Positions 47,980-56,922 of a stretch of DNA of 64,000 nucleotides are shown here, one piece after another. How positions within the stretch are numbered: position 1 is the stretch's first letter; each line of letters starts with the position of its first letter. A model generated the notes under the pieces. It was given only the letters and a program-made list of their open reading frames with translations, was not told the DNA's origin and did not search any database. Origin of the DNA: Rhodanobacteraceae bacterium (GTDB lineage Bacteria > Pseudomonadota > Gammaproteobacteria > Xanthomonadales > Ahniellaceae); the NCBI GenBank assembly GCA_016708465.1, contig JADJFT010000008.1, forward strand, positions 62,001-126,000, written 5' to 3'. Both the position numbers and the translations under genes were made by a program.

Positions 47980-48068
47980 GCCTGCGTTTCAGAGACTTGG
48001 CCATACCAGTGTAGGCATTCGCGCGGGCTATACTCATTCGCTTATGGTCTCAGTGAGGACGCCCCGTC

Positions 48069-49622
48069 ATGAGCTTGGCTGACGATGCCGAACGCTTGCG
48101 CGACATCGCTTTGTCAGTGCTGTCAGCAGATCTAGAACGCGGACAGCGCCTGCGTCTGCGAGTGGGGCCGTTGTACGCCGATTTTTCGCGACAGTTGGTC
48201 GACGTCGCGGCGCTCGACACCCTGCTTGCGGTCGCCGATCACGCCGAACTTGCGCGTTTTCGCCGTGCTTTCGCCGATGGCGAGCCGCTGAACACTACCG
48301 AGGGTCGGGCGGCGTTACATCATTCCTTGCGTGCGCGTGCCGACGACGTCCCCGAGGGATCGATGCGTTCGGCGCAGGCCGCTGCGACTGAGGCGAGTTC
48401 ACGCGTCCAAGTTTGGGTTCGCCGCCTGCTTGACGAGGGCCTTGGTGAATCCCAGCCGGTGCGCGATGTTGTCAACGTCGGCATTGGTGGCTCTGACCTT
48501 GGTCCGCGTCTACTCGATGCGGCAATTGCTGACCCGATTCATGGGCCGCGCCTGCATTTTGTCTCCAGCATCGACGCCCATCGTGCGGCTGATCTGATCG
48601 CCACGCTCGACCCGGCAACGACCGTCGTCGTGCTCGTGTCCAAGAGTTTCCATACCGAAGAAACCCTGCTTAATGGACGTTTATTCGTCGATTGGCTCAC
48701 CGCAGCACTCGGTGAAGCCGCGATGCAGCGGCGCGTGTTTGCGGTGACTGCGAACGTCGAGGCGGCGCAAAGATTTGGTGTTGACGGCGAACGCTGCTTG
48801 CCGATCTGGGAATGGGTTGGTGGTCGATATTCGTTGTGGTCGGCCGTCGGATTTTCTTTCGCGTTGGCACATGGCATCGATACATTCCGACGCTTGCTCG
48901 ACGGCGCGCGTGAAATGGACCGGCATTTCTTCAGTGCGCCGTTGGCGCAAAATCTGCCGGTATTGCGCGGACTGATCGAACACTGGAATCGCGTCGCGCG
49001 CGAATTCCGCTCACGCTGTGTGGTTCCGTATGACGTGCGACTGACGCATCTGCCGGCCTATCTGCAGCAGTTAGAGATGGAGAGCAATGGCAAATCGGTG
49101 CGCCATGACGGCGTGCCGGTCGATTTGCCAACTGCGCCGATCATCTGGGGTGGCGTCGGCACCGACGCGCAGCATGCGTTCTTCCAAGCACTACATCAGG
49201 GAACTCAGGTGGTGCCGGTGGAATTTATCGGCATCATCCAGCCGGCACATCGTCATGACGCCCACCATCGCGTGTTGCTCGCAAATCTGCTCGCTCAAAG
49301 CGCCGCGCTCGCTTATGGCGATGACACGCGCGACAGCGATGATCCGCTGGCAGCGCATAAACATCACGGCGGCAACCGCCCGAGTACCGTGATTCTGCTC
49401 GATGCACTGACGCCGGAAGCCTTGGGAGCACTGCTGGCGATGTACGAGCACAGCGTCTTCGTCGAGGCCTGTTTGGTCGGCATCAATCCTTTTGATCAGT
49501 GGGGTGTCGAACTCGGCAAGCGCATCGCAAAAGACTTCCTGCCGGCGTTGTCGTCTGAGACCGCTGCGAGCACGCTCGATCCAGTCACGCAGGCACTGAT
49601 CCGCGAGATCCGTTCACGCTGA
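48069..49622 (+). CDS. pgi: Glucose-6-phosphate isomerase
   Basis: Interconverts glucose-6-phosphate and fructose-6-phosphate. 517 residues. Sugar-phosphate and catalytic elements: VVNVGIGGSDLGPRLLDAAI, VLVSKSFHTEETLLN, WEWVGGRYSLWSAVG, catalytic Glu region QLEMESNGKSV, His in QALHQGTQVVPVEFIG, and the base Lys near the C-terminus (GVELGKRIA). It overlaps the 3' end of queG by nine bases on the other strand. Confidence 0.96.
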   Translation: MSLADDAERLRDIALSVLSADLERGQRLRLRVGPLYADFSRQLVDVAALDTLLAVADHAELARFRRAFADGEPLNTTEGRAALHHSLRARADDVPEGSMRSAQAAATEASSRVQVWVRRLLDEGLGESQPVRDVVNVGIGGSDLGPRLLDAAIADPIHGPRLHFVSSIDAHRAADLIATLDPATTVVVLVSKSFHTEETLLNGRLFVDWLTAALGEAAMQRRVFAVTANVEAAQRFGVDGERCLPIWEWVGGRYSLWSAVGFSFALAHGIDTFRRLLDGAREMDRHFFSAPLAQNLPVLRGLIEHWNRVAREFRSRCVVPYDVRLTHLPAYLQQLEMESNGKSVRHDGVPVDLPTAPIIWGGVGTDAQHAFFQALHQGTQVVPVEFIGIIQPAHRHDAHHRVLLANLLAQSAALAYGDDTRDSDDPLAAHKHHGGNRPSTVILLDALTPEALGALLAMYEHSVFVEACLVGINPFDQWGVELGKRIAKDFLPALSSETAASTLDPVTQALIREIRSR

Positions 49623-50680
49623 TCCGTGCCGCGCGAGCGCCCATTGCACATGCTCGCGCAGCAGCGGCGAGGCATCGTCGCGACGCGACTGCAATGCCTG
49701 CAAAATCGCCGGGCTGGTGGGCGCGTTGCCGAGTGCCACCGCGATGTTGCGCAACCAGCGTTCATGGCCAATGCGCCGGATCGGCGAACCTTCGGTGCGG
49801 GTGAGGAACTCGGATTCATTCCATGCGAAGGCTTCGGTTAGCGGCATACGATCAAGCCGATGACGCGGCGCGAAATCGCGCTCCGCTGTCGATTGCGCAA
49901 ACTTGTTCCAGGGACAAACCAGCTGGCAATCGTCGCAGCCGTAGATGCGGTTACCAATCAACGGACGCAGATCTTCCGGAATCGGGCCATGCAGCTCGAT
50001 CGTCAAGTAGGAAATACAGCGACGCGCGTCGATACGGTTTGGCGCGACGATCGCCTGGGTCGGGCAGATATCGATGCAGCGCGTGCAGGTACCGCAATAG
50101 TGGCCGGTTTCAGCGGTGTCCTGCGCCAGCGGCAGGTCGGTATACAACTCACCGATGAAAAACCACGAGCCGCGTTTCGTGTCGATCAAGTTGCTGTGCT
50201 TACCGATCCAGCCGAGGCCGGCATTGCGTGCAAGCGCCTTTTCCAACACCGGCGCACTGTCGACAAAGGCGCGGTAGCCGAACGGCCCGATAAATGCGCT
50301 GATTCGGTCGGCCAGTTGCTGCAAGCGGTTGCGCATCAGCTTGTGGTAATCGCGGCCCAATGCATATCGTGAAACGTAGGCGAGCATTGGGTCATCGAGC
50401 GTGGCCTGCATGCCTGCAGCGTCGGCGCTGAGGTAGTCCATGCGTACCGAGATCACGTTGATCGTGCCCGGCACCAGTTCTTCCGGCCGCGTCCGCTTGC
50501 TGCCGTGACGTTGCATGTAGTCCATGTCGCCATGGAATCCATCATCCAACCAACGCAGCAGGTTCGCTTCATCGTCGTCCAGGCGCGTGCTGGTAATGCC
50601 GCACGCCGGAAACCAAGTTCGTGCGCCTCCTGTTTGATGCGCGTGGCCAAGGCTTGCGGGTCAAAGTTCGGATCTGGCAT
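49614..50680 (-). CDS. queG: Epoxyqueuosine reductase QueG, frameshifted as read
   Basis: Reduces epoxyqueuosine to queuosine at the wobble base of tRNAs. About 355 codons. Two 4Fe-4S motifs lie in YCGTCTRCIDICPTQAI and YGCDDCQLVCPWN. The B12-binding core is represented by SVRMDYLSADAAGMQ and GLGWIGKHSNLIDTKRGSW. The N-terminus (MPDPNFDPQALATRIKQEAH from ATG at 50680) lies in a different frame; a missing base near 50610 (TTCCGGCGTGCGG) fuses it to the rest as GITSTRLDDDE. It is divergent from nnr. Confidence 0.9.
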
Positions 50681-50716
50681 GGCTGCAGTATAGGTGTAGC
50701 CCCGTACAATGCCGCC

Positions 50717-52195
50717 ATGACTGGCATCGAAACGAATCTCTACCGCGTTGCCGATGTGCGTCTCATTGAGGCGCAAGCGAAGCATTTGACCGGGCAGGAC
50801 GCATGGTCGCTGATGCAGCGCGCAGGTGCCGCGGCTTTTGCAATGTTGTGTGAGCGTTGGCCAGAGGCACGACGCATCTTGGTTGTCTGCGGTAATGGCA
50901 ACAATGGCGGCGATGGCTATGTCGTCGCACTGCTGGCACGTAATCATGGGCTGACCGTCACCTTGGTTCAAGTCGGCGCGCTACCGACGCGCGATCCCGC
51001 AGCGCAGGCGGTGGTGCAGTGGCATGAGGCCGGTGGCGCGGTCATCACGAGTGCGGGCGAGGATCTGCCTGGCGCGGATCTGATCATCGATGCACTGTTG
51101 GGTATCGGTCTCGATCGCGCGCCGGAAGGTGTCACAGCAGCAATGATCGCGGCGATCAATCGGCACCCGGCGCCGGTGTTCGCGCTTGATGCACCATCGG
51201 GTCTGAATGCGGATACCGGACATCCACCCGCCGACTGCGTTCAGGCTGAGCGGACACTGAGTTTCATCGCGTGGAAGCGTGGACTATGGACGGGCGCTGC
51301 GGTGCAGTTTTGTGGCGAGCTTTATCTCGCCACACTCAGTGTTCCGGCGATGGCATTCGCCGAGGTGTTGGCGGATGCACACTTGATGACCGCGGCCGAT
51401 GTCACCACCGCCTTGCCGCGCCGTGCCCGCGATATCCATAAGGGTCGAACTGGGCATGCGCTGGTGGTGGGTAGCGATCATGGTTTTGGCGGCGCGGTGC
51501 TCATCGCTGCCGCAGCCGCAGCGCGCGCTGGTGCTGGGCTCGTCAGCGTCGCGACGCGGATTGAGCATGTGTCGGCGTTATTGGCGCAGCGGCCGGAAGT
51601 GATGGCGCGAGCCATCACCTGCGGTGACGATCTGCAGCGATCGATCGAACGTGCTGATGTGATTGCGCTTGGGCCGGGACTCGGCCAATCGGACTGGAGT
51701 TTGCAACTCGCGCAAACCGCTTGTGCCTCCGGTAAACCGATGGTGGTCGATGCCGATGCACTCAATCTGCTCGCGGCTGGGCGCATCGAATTGCACGGAA
51801 CATTGGTGTTGACACCGCATCCCGGCGAGGCTGCACGTATGCTCGGCGTCGATGTCGCGACAGTGGAACGGGATCGGTTTGCCGCAGTGCGCGAACTGGC
51901 GCACCGCCATCGTGCTGTGGTGGTATTGAAAGGGGCAGGTAGTCTGATTGCGGATCGCGACGGCACTGTGAGCCTCTGCCCGTTCGGCAATCCCGGCATG
52001 GCGTCTGGCGGCATGGGCGATGCATTGACTGGCGTGATCGCGGCGCTGATCGCGCAAGGGTTGGCCACAGCGGAAGCCGCACGCATCGGCGTGGTCGTGC
52101 ACGCATTGGCTGCAGATCGTGCCGCTCGCGACGGTGAACGCGGTTTGCTGGCAAGCGATGTTATCGCTGCACTGCGCGCGATCATGAATCCATGA
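50717..52195 (+). CDS. nnr: Bifunctional NAD(P)H-hydrate epimerase / ADP-dependent NAD(P)HX dehydratase
   Basis: Repairs hydrated NAD(P)H. 492 residues. N-terminal YjeF_N epimerase domain (about 15-215; VVCGNGNNGGDGYVVALLAR) and C-terminal carbohydrate-kinase-like dehydratase domain (ALGPGLGQSDWSLQL, LTPHPGEAARMLG, GMASGGMGDALTGVIAAL). Start ATG 50717 is 36 bases from the queG start, divergent. tsaE overlaps its stop by four bases. Confidence 0.94.
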   Translation: MTGIETNLYRVADVRLIEAQAKHLTGQDAWSLMQRAGAAAFAMLCERWPEARRILVVCGNGNNGGDGYVVALLARNHGLTVTLVQVGALPTRDPAAQAVVQWHEAGGAVITSAGEDLPGADLIIDALLGIGLDRAPEGVTAAMIAAINRHPAPVFALDAPSGLNADTGHPPADCVQAERTLSFIAWKRGLWTGAAVQFCGELYLATLSVPAMAFAEVLADAHLMTAADVTTALPRRARDIHKGRTGHALVVGSDHGFGGAVLIAAAAAARAGAGLVSVATRIEHVSALLAQRPEVMARAITCGDDLQRSIERADVIALGPGLGQSDWSLQLAQTACASGKPMVVDADALNLLAAGRIELHGTLVLTPHPGEAARMLGVDVATVERDRFAAVRELAHRHRAVVVLKGAGSLIADRDGTVSLCPFGNPGMASGGMGDALTGVIAALIAQGLATAEAARIGVVVHALAADRAARDGERGLLASDVIAALRAIMNP

Positions 52196-52653
52196 ACTGG
52201 CATATCGACTTACCCGATCTGGCCGCGACCAACACGCTCGGTGTGCGAATCGCAGGTGCATTGCGAACACCACTGGTGATCGGATTGATCGGCGATCTCG
52301 GCGTCGGAAAGACGGCATTGGTGCGCGCCTTGATCCAGTCGCTGTCCCCCGGCATGCGGGTGAAGAGCCCGACCTATAGCCTGATCGAGTCCTACGAACT
52401 CGGGGCGCTGAACGTTCATCATCTCGATCTGTATCGCCTAAGGCATTCCGATGAATTGGTCGAACTCGGGCTTGCTGAACTGCTGGAGCCGAGTGCACTG
52501 ATGCTCATCGAGTGGCCGGAAAAGGGGGGTGATCAGACGCCGCCACTGGATCTCACGATTCATCTGAGCCGTCTTGACGACAATCGGCGGCAGGCAGAAT
52601 TCACGGCGCGGACTGAGGCCGGACGTTGCTTCTGTCGTGGTGTTGCGCCGTAG
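52192..52653 (+). CDS. tsaE: tRNA threonylcarbamoyladenosine biosynthesis ATPase TsaE
   Basis: A 153-residue P-loop ATPase required with TsaB, TsaD and TsaC to make t6A37 in tRNA. Walker A is GDLGVGKTALVRALI; VKSPTYSLIESYELGALNVH and HHLDLYRLRHSDELVELGL are characteristic, with LIEWPEKGGD near the end. Located between nnr and amiC in the nnr-tsaE-amiC-mutL order also seen in E. coli. Confidence 0.94.
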   Translation: MNWHIDLPDLAATNTLGVRIAGALRTPLVIGLIGDLGVGKTALVRALIQSLSPGMRVKSPTYSLIESYELGALNVHHLDLYRLRHSDELVELGLAELLEPSALMLIEWPEKGGDQTPPLDLTIHLSRLDDNRRQAEFTARTEAGRCFCRGVAP

Positions 52654-52770
52654 TCTGATCAACTGGTTCCGGTCGGAATCTGCCGGAATATTCACGAAGT
52701 TGCCGTAGTGAACGGATTTGATTGAAGTTTCTTCTTGAAATTCGGGTTCGACTGGCGTTTAATCAACAGT

Positions 52771-54084
52771 ATGTTCGCCGTATCTATCCGTCACGTTGCG
52801 TTTTTCGCCCTCACGTTGATCGCGGGGCGCGCGCTGGCGGGTGACGTGCAGGCCATCCGGTTTTGGGATGCGGACGATCACACGCGAATCGTCTTCGATG
52901 TCAGTGCGCCGGTGCACTACAAGCTATTCACGCTCAACAATCCAGACCGTTTGGTGCTGGACATCGCGCGCAGTCGCGTTTCGAAATCATTGGACGGCGC
53001 TGCGCTTGAAGGCGCGGTGAAGCGCGTGCGTACCGGGCGTCAGGGCGGCGATACGCTGCGGGTTGTGCTTGATCTCGATCGTGCCGTGCAGCCGAAGAGT
53101 TTTCTGCTCAAACCGGCCGATCAATTCGGTCATCGCCTCGTCATCGATTTGTTCGATTCAGCATCGGCGCCGCGTGTCGTAAAGCGCGAAGAATCGCTGC
53201 CGGTCGCGCAGGGCGAACGCGATGTGATCGTGTCGATTGATGCCGGTCACGGCGGCGACGATCCGGGCGCTTCGGGCGCCAACGGCTCGCGCGAAAAAAA
53301 CATCACCTTGGCCGTCGCGCAGGCGCTGGCGGCGCGCATCGATGCCGAACCTGGTATGACGGCCGTGCTCACTCGTGATCGCGACTTTTTCATCCCGCTG
53401 AAGCGCCGTTACGAAATCGCGCGCGAGCAGAAGGCTGACCTGTTCGTTTCCATTCATGCCGATGCGTTCGTGAAATCGCAGGCGCGTGGATCGTCGGTAT
53501 TTGTGCTGTCAAATCGCGGTGCATCCTCCGAAGCAGCGCGGATGCTGGCCGATCGCGAAAATACGTCTGACCTCGTCGGTGGTGTCTCGATCGATGACAA
53601 GGATGCGACGCTTGCCGCGGTGCTGCTCGATCTGTCCCAAGGCGCGACCATGCAGGCGTCCGAGATGGTCGCGAACAATGTGCTGCGTGGTCTTTCCGGC
53701 ATCGGCAACCTGCACAAAAGCGAGGTGCAGCGTGCGAACTTCGTAGTTCTGCGTTCGCCAGATGTGCCTTCGATGCTGGTCGAGACCGCGTTCATCAGCA
53801 ATCCGATTGAAGAGAAGCGTCTGAACGATCCTGCGCACCGCGACAAACTCGCTGATGCACTGGTCGCCGGCATCCGTGACTATTTTGCGACCACGCCGCC
53901 GCCAGGCACTTGGTTCGCCGCGAATCCACAGCGCGCGAAACACCATGTTGTCGCTCGCGGCGAATCGCTGTCCCTGATCGCCCAGAGGCACCGTATTTCT
54001 GTCGCCTCGCTGAAGCGCGAGAATGCACTGGCGACCGACAGCGTGAATGCCGGTGCCGTGCTGAAGATCCCGACGTCGATCTGA
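52771..54084 (+). CDS. amiC: N-acetylmuramoyl-L-alanine amidase with AMIN and LysM domains
   Basis: Cleaves peptidoglycan side chains during cell separation. Signal peptide (MFAVSIRHVAFFALTLIAGRAL), AMIN domain (about 25-125), amidase_3 domain with zinc ligands in SIDAGHGGDDPGASG, Glu in REKNITLAVAQAL, and SIHADAF, ending with ETAFISNPIEE. A C-terminal LysM repeat (HHVVARGESLSLIAQRHRIS) aids wall binding. 437 residues. ATG at 52771 gives the signal peptide; a longer open frame begins at a TTG at 52735. It lies 47 bases before mutL. Confidence 0.93.
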   Translation: MFAVSIRHVAFFALTLIAGRALAGDVQAIRFWDADDHTRIVFDVSAPVHYKLFTLNNPDRLVLDIARSRVSKSLDGAALEGAVKRVRTGRQGGDTLRVVLDLDRAVQPKSFLLKPADQFGHRLVIDLFDSASAPRVVKREESLPVAQGERDVIVSIDAGHGGDDPGASGANGSREKNITLAVAQALAARIDAEPGMTAVLTRDRDFFIPLKRRYEIAREQKADLFVSIHADAFVKSQARGSSVFVLSNRGASSEAARMLADRENTSDLVGGVSIDDKDATLAAVLLDLSQGATMQASEMVANNVLRGLSGIGNLHKSEVQRANFVVLRSPDVPSMLVETAFISNPIEEKRLNDPAHRDKLADALVAGIRDYFATTPPPGTWFAANPQRAKHHVVARGESLSLIAQRHRISVASLKRENALATDSVNAGAVLKIPTSI

Positions 54085-54130
54085 ACGACCGTTTGCGCCG
54101 CTAGAATGTCCGGCCCCGACTGAGGCCGAG

Positions 54131-55925
54131 ATGCGCATAAAAACCCTGCCCGATACCTTGATCAACCAAATCGCAGCGGGCGAGGTCATCGAGCGCCCGG
54201 CATCCGTGGTCAAGGAGTTGGTCGAGAATGCGCTTGATGCCGGAGCCAGTCGTATCGATGTCGAATTGGAAGCCGGTGGCGTCAAGTTGGTGCGCGTACG
54301 CGACAACGGCAAGTGGTATCGACGGCGAGGATCTGGCGCTGGCATTGACGCGCCACGCGACCAGTAAGATCGCCTCGCTCGACGATCTCGAATCAGTCCG
54401 CAGCATGGGGTTTCGCGGTGAGGCCTTGCCGAGCATCGCCTCGGTCTCGCGCTTCCGTCTGGTATCGCGGACACCCGAGGCCGCGCATGCTTCGGAGCTT
54501 GCCGTCGACAACGGCCGGTTCGCCGCGATCAAGCCGGCGCAACATCCGGTCGGGACCACCGCCGAGATGCGCGAGTTGTTTTTCAACGTGCCGGCGCGAC
54601 GAAAGTTTTTGCGCGCCGAACGAACCGAACTCGGTCATGTCGAGGATTGGCTGCGTGCGATCGCACTGGCGCGGCCGGAGGTAGCGTTCACGTTGTCGCA
54701 TAATGGACGATCCTTGCTGCGTGATGAAGCCAGTGGCGCATCGCCGGAATCGCGCGTCGACGCGATGCTTGGCGAGGACTTTCTCACCCACAGTCTGCGC
54801 ATCGACCATCACGCTGCGAGCTTGCGCCTGCACGGTTATGTCGGTTTGCCGACGGCGGCGCGGGCGCAAAACGACCGCCAGTTCTTCTACGTGAATCGGC
54901 GCCTAGTGCGTGATCGCGTGATCGCCCATGCGGTGCGTCAGGCTTATGCCGACGTATTGTTTCATGGTCGCCATCCGGCCTTCGTGCTGTTCCTCGAACT
55001 CGATCCATTGCTGGTTGATGTGAACGCCCATCCGGCCAAGACCGAGGTGCGATTTCGCGAGCATCGCTTGATCCATGATTTTCTGTTTCGCAGCTTGCAC
55101 GAAGCCTTGGCGCAGACGCGTGCCGGGCAGGCGAGCACGATTGCGGCGCCAGTATTCGGTGTGTCGGGCGCACCTGCATTGATGCCACCGCAGCAGTCCG
55201 GACTTGGCTTGCGGGTGGCCGAGCCGTTGTCTGCGTATGGCAGTGTCTATGGACGCAATGAAGCCGCCGTGTCCGCTGGATTCGCGCAGCCGCTGTTGGC
55301 ACGTGCGGCCGAATTCCTGGCACAGAGCGGCGCCAATGAAGTCCCGCCGCTGGGTTTCGCGATCGCGCAACTGCATGGCGTTTACGTGCTCGCACAGAAT
55401 GCCCACGGCCTCGTGATCGTTGACATGCACGCGGCGCATGAGCGCATTACCTATGAGCGTTTGAAGGCGCAGCAGGCCTGTGGTGACATTGCCTCGCAAC
55501 AGTTGCTGGTACCGACGCCGGTGACGGTGACGCGGCGCGAGGCCGATGCCGCCGAGGACCATCATGGCGAATTCCAGAACCTCGGCATCGAACTGTCCCG
55601 AAGTGGTGAGACCTCGGTGCTGATCAAGCGCATTCCAGTGCTGCTTGACGGCGCCAACGTCGAGCGACTGGTGCGCGATGTGCTTGCCGAATTCGTGCAG
55701 CACGACAGTTCCCGACGCCTGGAGGAAACTGGAAACGAACTTCTGTCGACCCTGGCCTGTCACACCTCGGTGCGCGCAAATCGTCGGCTCACGGTGCCGG
55801 AAATGAACGCACTGTTGCGGCAGATGGAAGCCACTGAACGATCTGGCCAATGCAATCATGGTCGCCCGACTTGGGTGCAATGGACGATGCAAGACTTGGA
55901 CCGTGTATTCCAGCGCGGACGATAA
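54131..55925 (+). CDS. mutL: DNA mismatch repair protein MutL, frameshifted as read
   Basis: Couples mismatch recognition by MutS to strand cleavage. About 598 codons. GHKL ATPase: LINQIAAGEVIERPASVVKE, DNGSGI, and SMGFRGEALPSIASVS. C-terminal dimer domain has DMHAAHERITYERLK, fitting the DxHAxxExxxxE motif of MutL endonucleases, and QCNHGRPTW. An extra A near 54313 (GGCAAGTGG, expected GGCAGTGG) breaks the frame after VRVRDNG. Endonuclease-type MutL is expected where MutH is missing. Follows amiC; DUF1684 gene is downstream. Confidence 0.92.
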
Positions 55926-55945
55926 CGAAGTGAACCGGAGGATCA

Positions 55946-56914
55946 ATGATGCGCAACGCACTGATGACGACCACGCTGTTCGCCAGCGCACTGCTTGCTG
56001 CCTGTGCACCGACGCCGCAGCGTGAGGCTACTGAGGTGACGCCAGTTCCTCCTTCCACCACTGCCGCTTACAATCACGCTGCGGAGGTCGAGGCTTGGCG
56101 TATCGATCGTCTGGAACGCCTGCAGAAGCCCGAGGGCTGGCTCAGTCTGATCGGACTGCATTGGCTGACGACGGGCGAGCAGACGCTGGGCAGTGCGCCG
56201 GACAATGCCATCGTGCTTGCCGCCGGCCCGGCACATTTCGGCACGGTCCGATATACGAACGGGGAAGTCCAGTTCGCAGCGGTCGAGGGTAGCGAAGCTG
56301 TGGTCGTGGACAATGGCCTGCGCATCGTCACCGAGGGCGACCGCGTGTGGCACGTGCTCGGCGACGACACCAGCGTGACGCAAAGCATCGTGCACTCTGG
56401 AACAGTCAGCTTTGTGGCGATCAAGCGCGGCGACAAACATGCGCTGCGTGTGCGTGATTCCGAGGCGCCGACGCGCAAACACTTCACCGGTATTGAGACT
56501 TTTCCAGTGGATGAAAGTTGGCGCATCGTTGCCGACTGGACGCCGCACAAGGAGCCGCAGTCGTTCGGCATACAGACGGTCATTGGCACCATCGAGGAAA
56601 TGCCGAATCCGGGCTACGGTAGCTTCACCCGCGACGGGCACGAATACCGCATTTACCCGGTCGTCGAAGAAGGTTCGGACGATCTGTTCATCATCTTCGC
56701 TGACCGCACGTCGGGCAAGGAAACCTATGGCCCTGGGCGCTTCGTTTATGCGCCGTGGCCGAAGCAAGACGGCAAGTTGATCATCGATTTCAACAAGGCC
56801 TATAACCCGCCTTGTGCCTTGAATGCCTTTTCCACGTGTCCGTTACCACCGCCTGAAAATCGTCTCGACCTGCGCGTCACTGCCGGTGAAAAAAAGTACA
56901 ACGGCGTGCACTGA
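55946..56914 (+). CDS. DUF1684 family lipoprotein
   Basis: A 322-residue protein with a lipobox (FASALLAAC, Cys about 20). DUF1684 hallmarks include RLQKPEGWLSLIGLHWL at the start of the domain, YFPF-free central strands, and DFNKAYNPPCALNAFSTCPL with PPPENRLDLRV at the end. Function unknown. ATG at 55946 or 55949 or 55964 are all possible. It ends 9 bases from the ptsI stop on the other strand. Confidence 0.85.
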   Translation: MMRNALMTTTLFASALLAACAPTPQREATEVTPVPPSTTAAYNHAAEVEAWRIDRLERLQKPEGWLSLIGLHWLTTGEQTLGSAPDNAIVLAAGPAHFGTVRYTNGEVQFAAVEGSEAVVVDNGLRIVTEGDRVWHVLGDDTSVTQSIVHSGTVSFVAIKRGDKHALRVRDSEAPTRKHFTGIETFPVDESWRIVADWTPHKEPQSFGIQTVIGTIEEMPNPGYGSFTRDGHEYRIYPVVEEGSDDLFIIFADRTSGKETYGPGRFVYAPWPKQDGKLIIDFNKAYNPPCALNAFSTCPLPPPENRLDLRVTAGEKKYNGVH

Positions 56915-56922
56915 GCGAGTGA

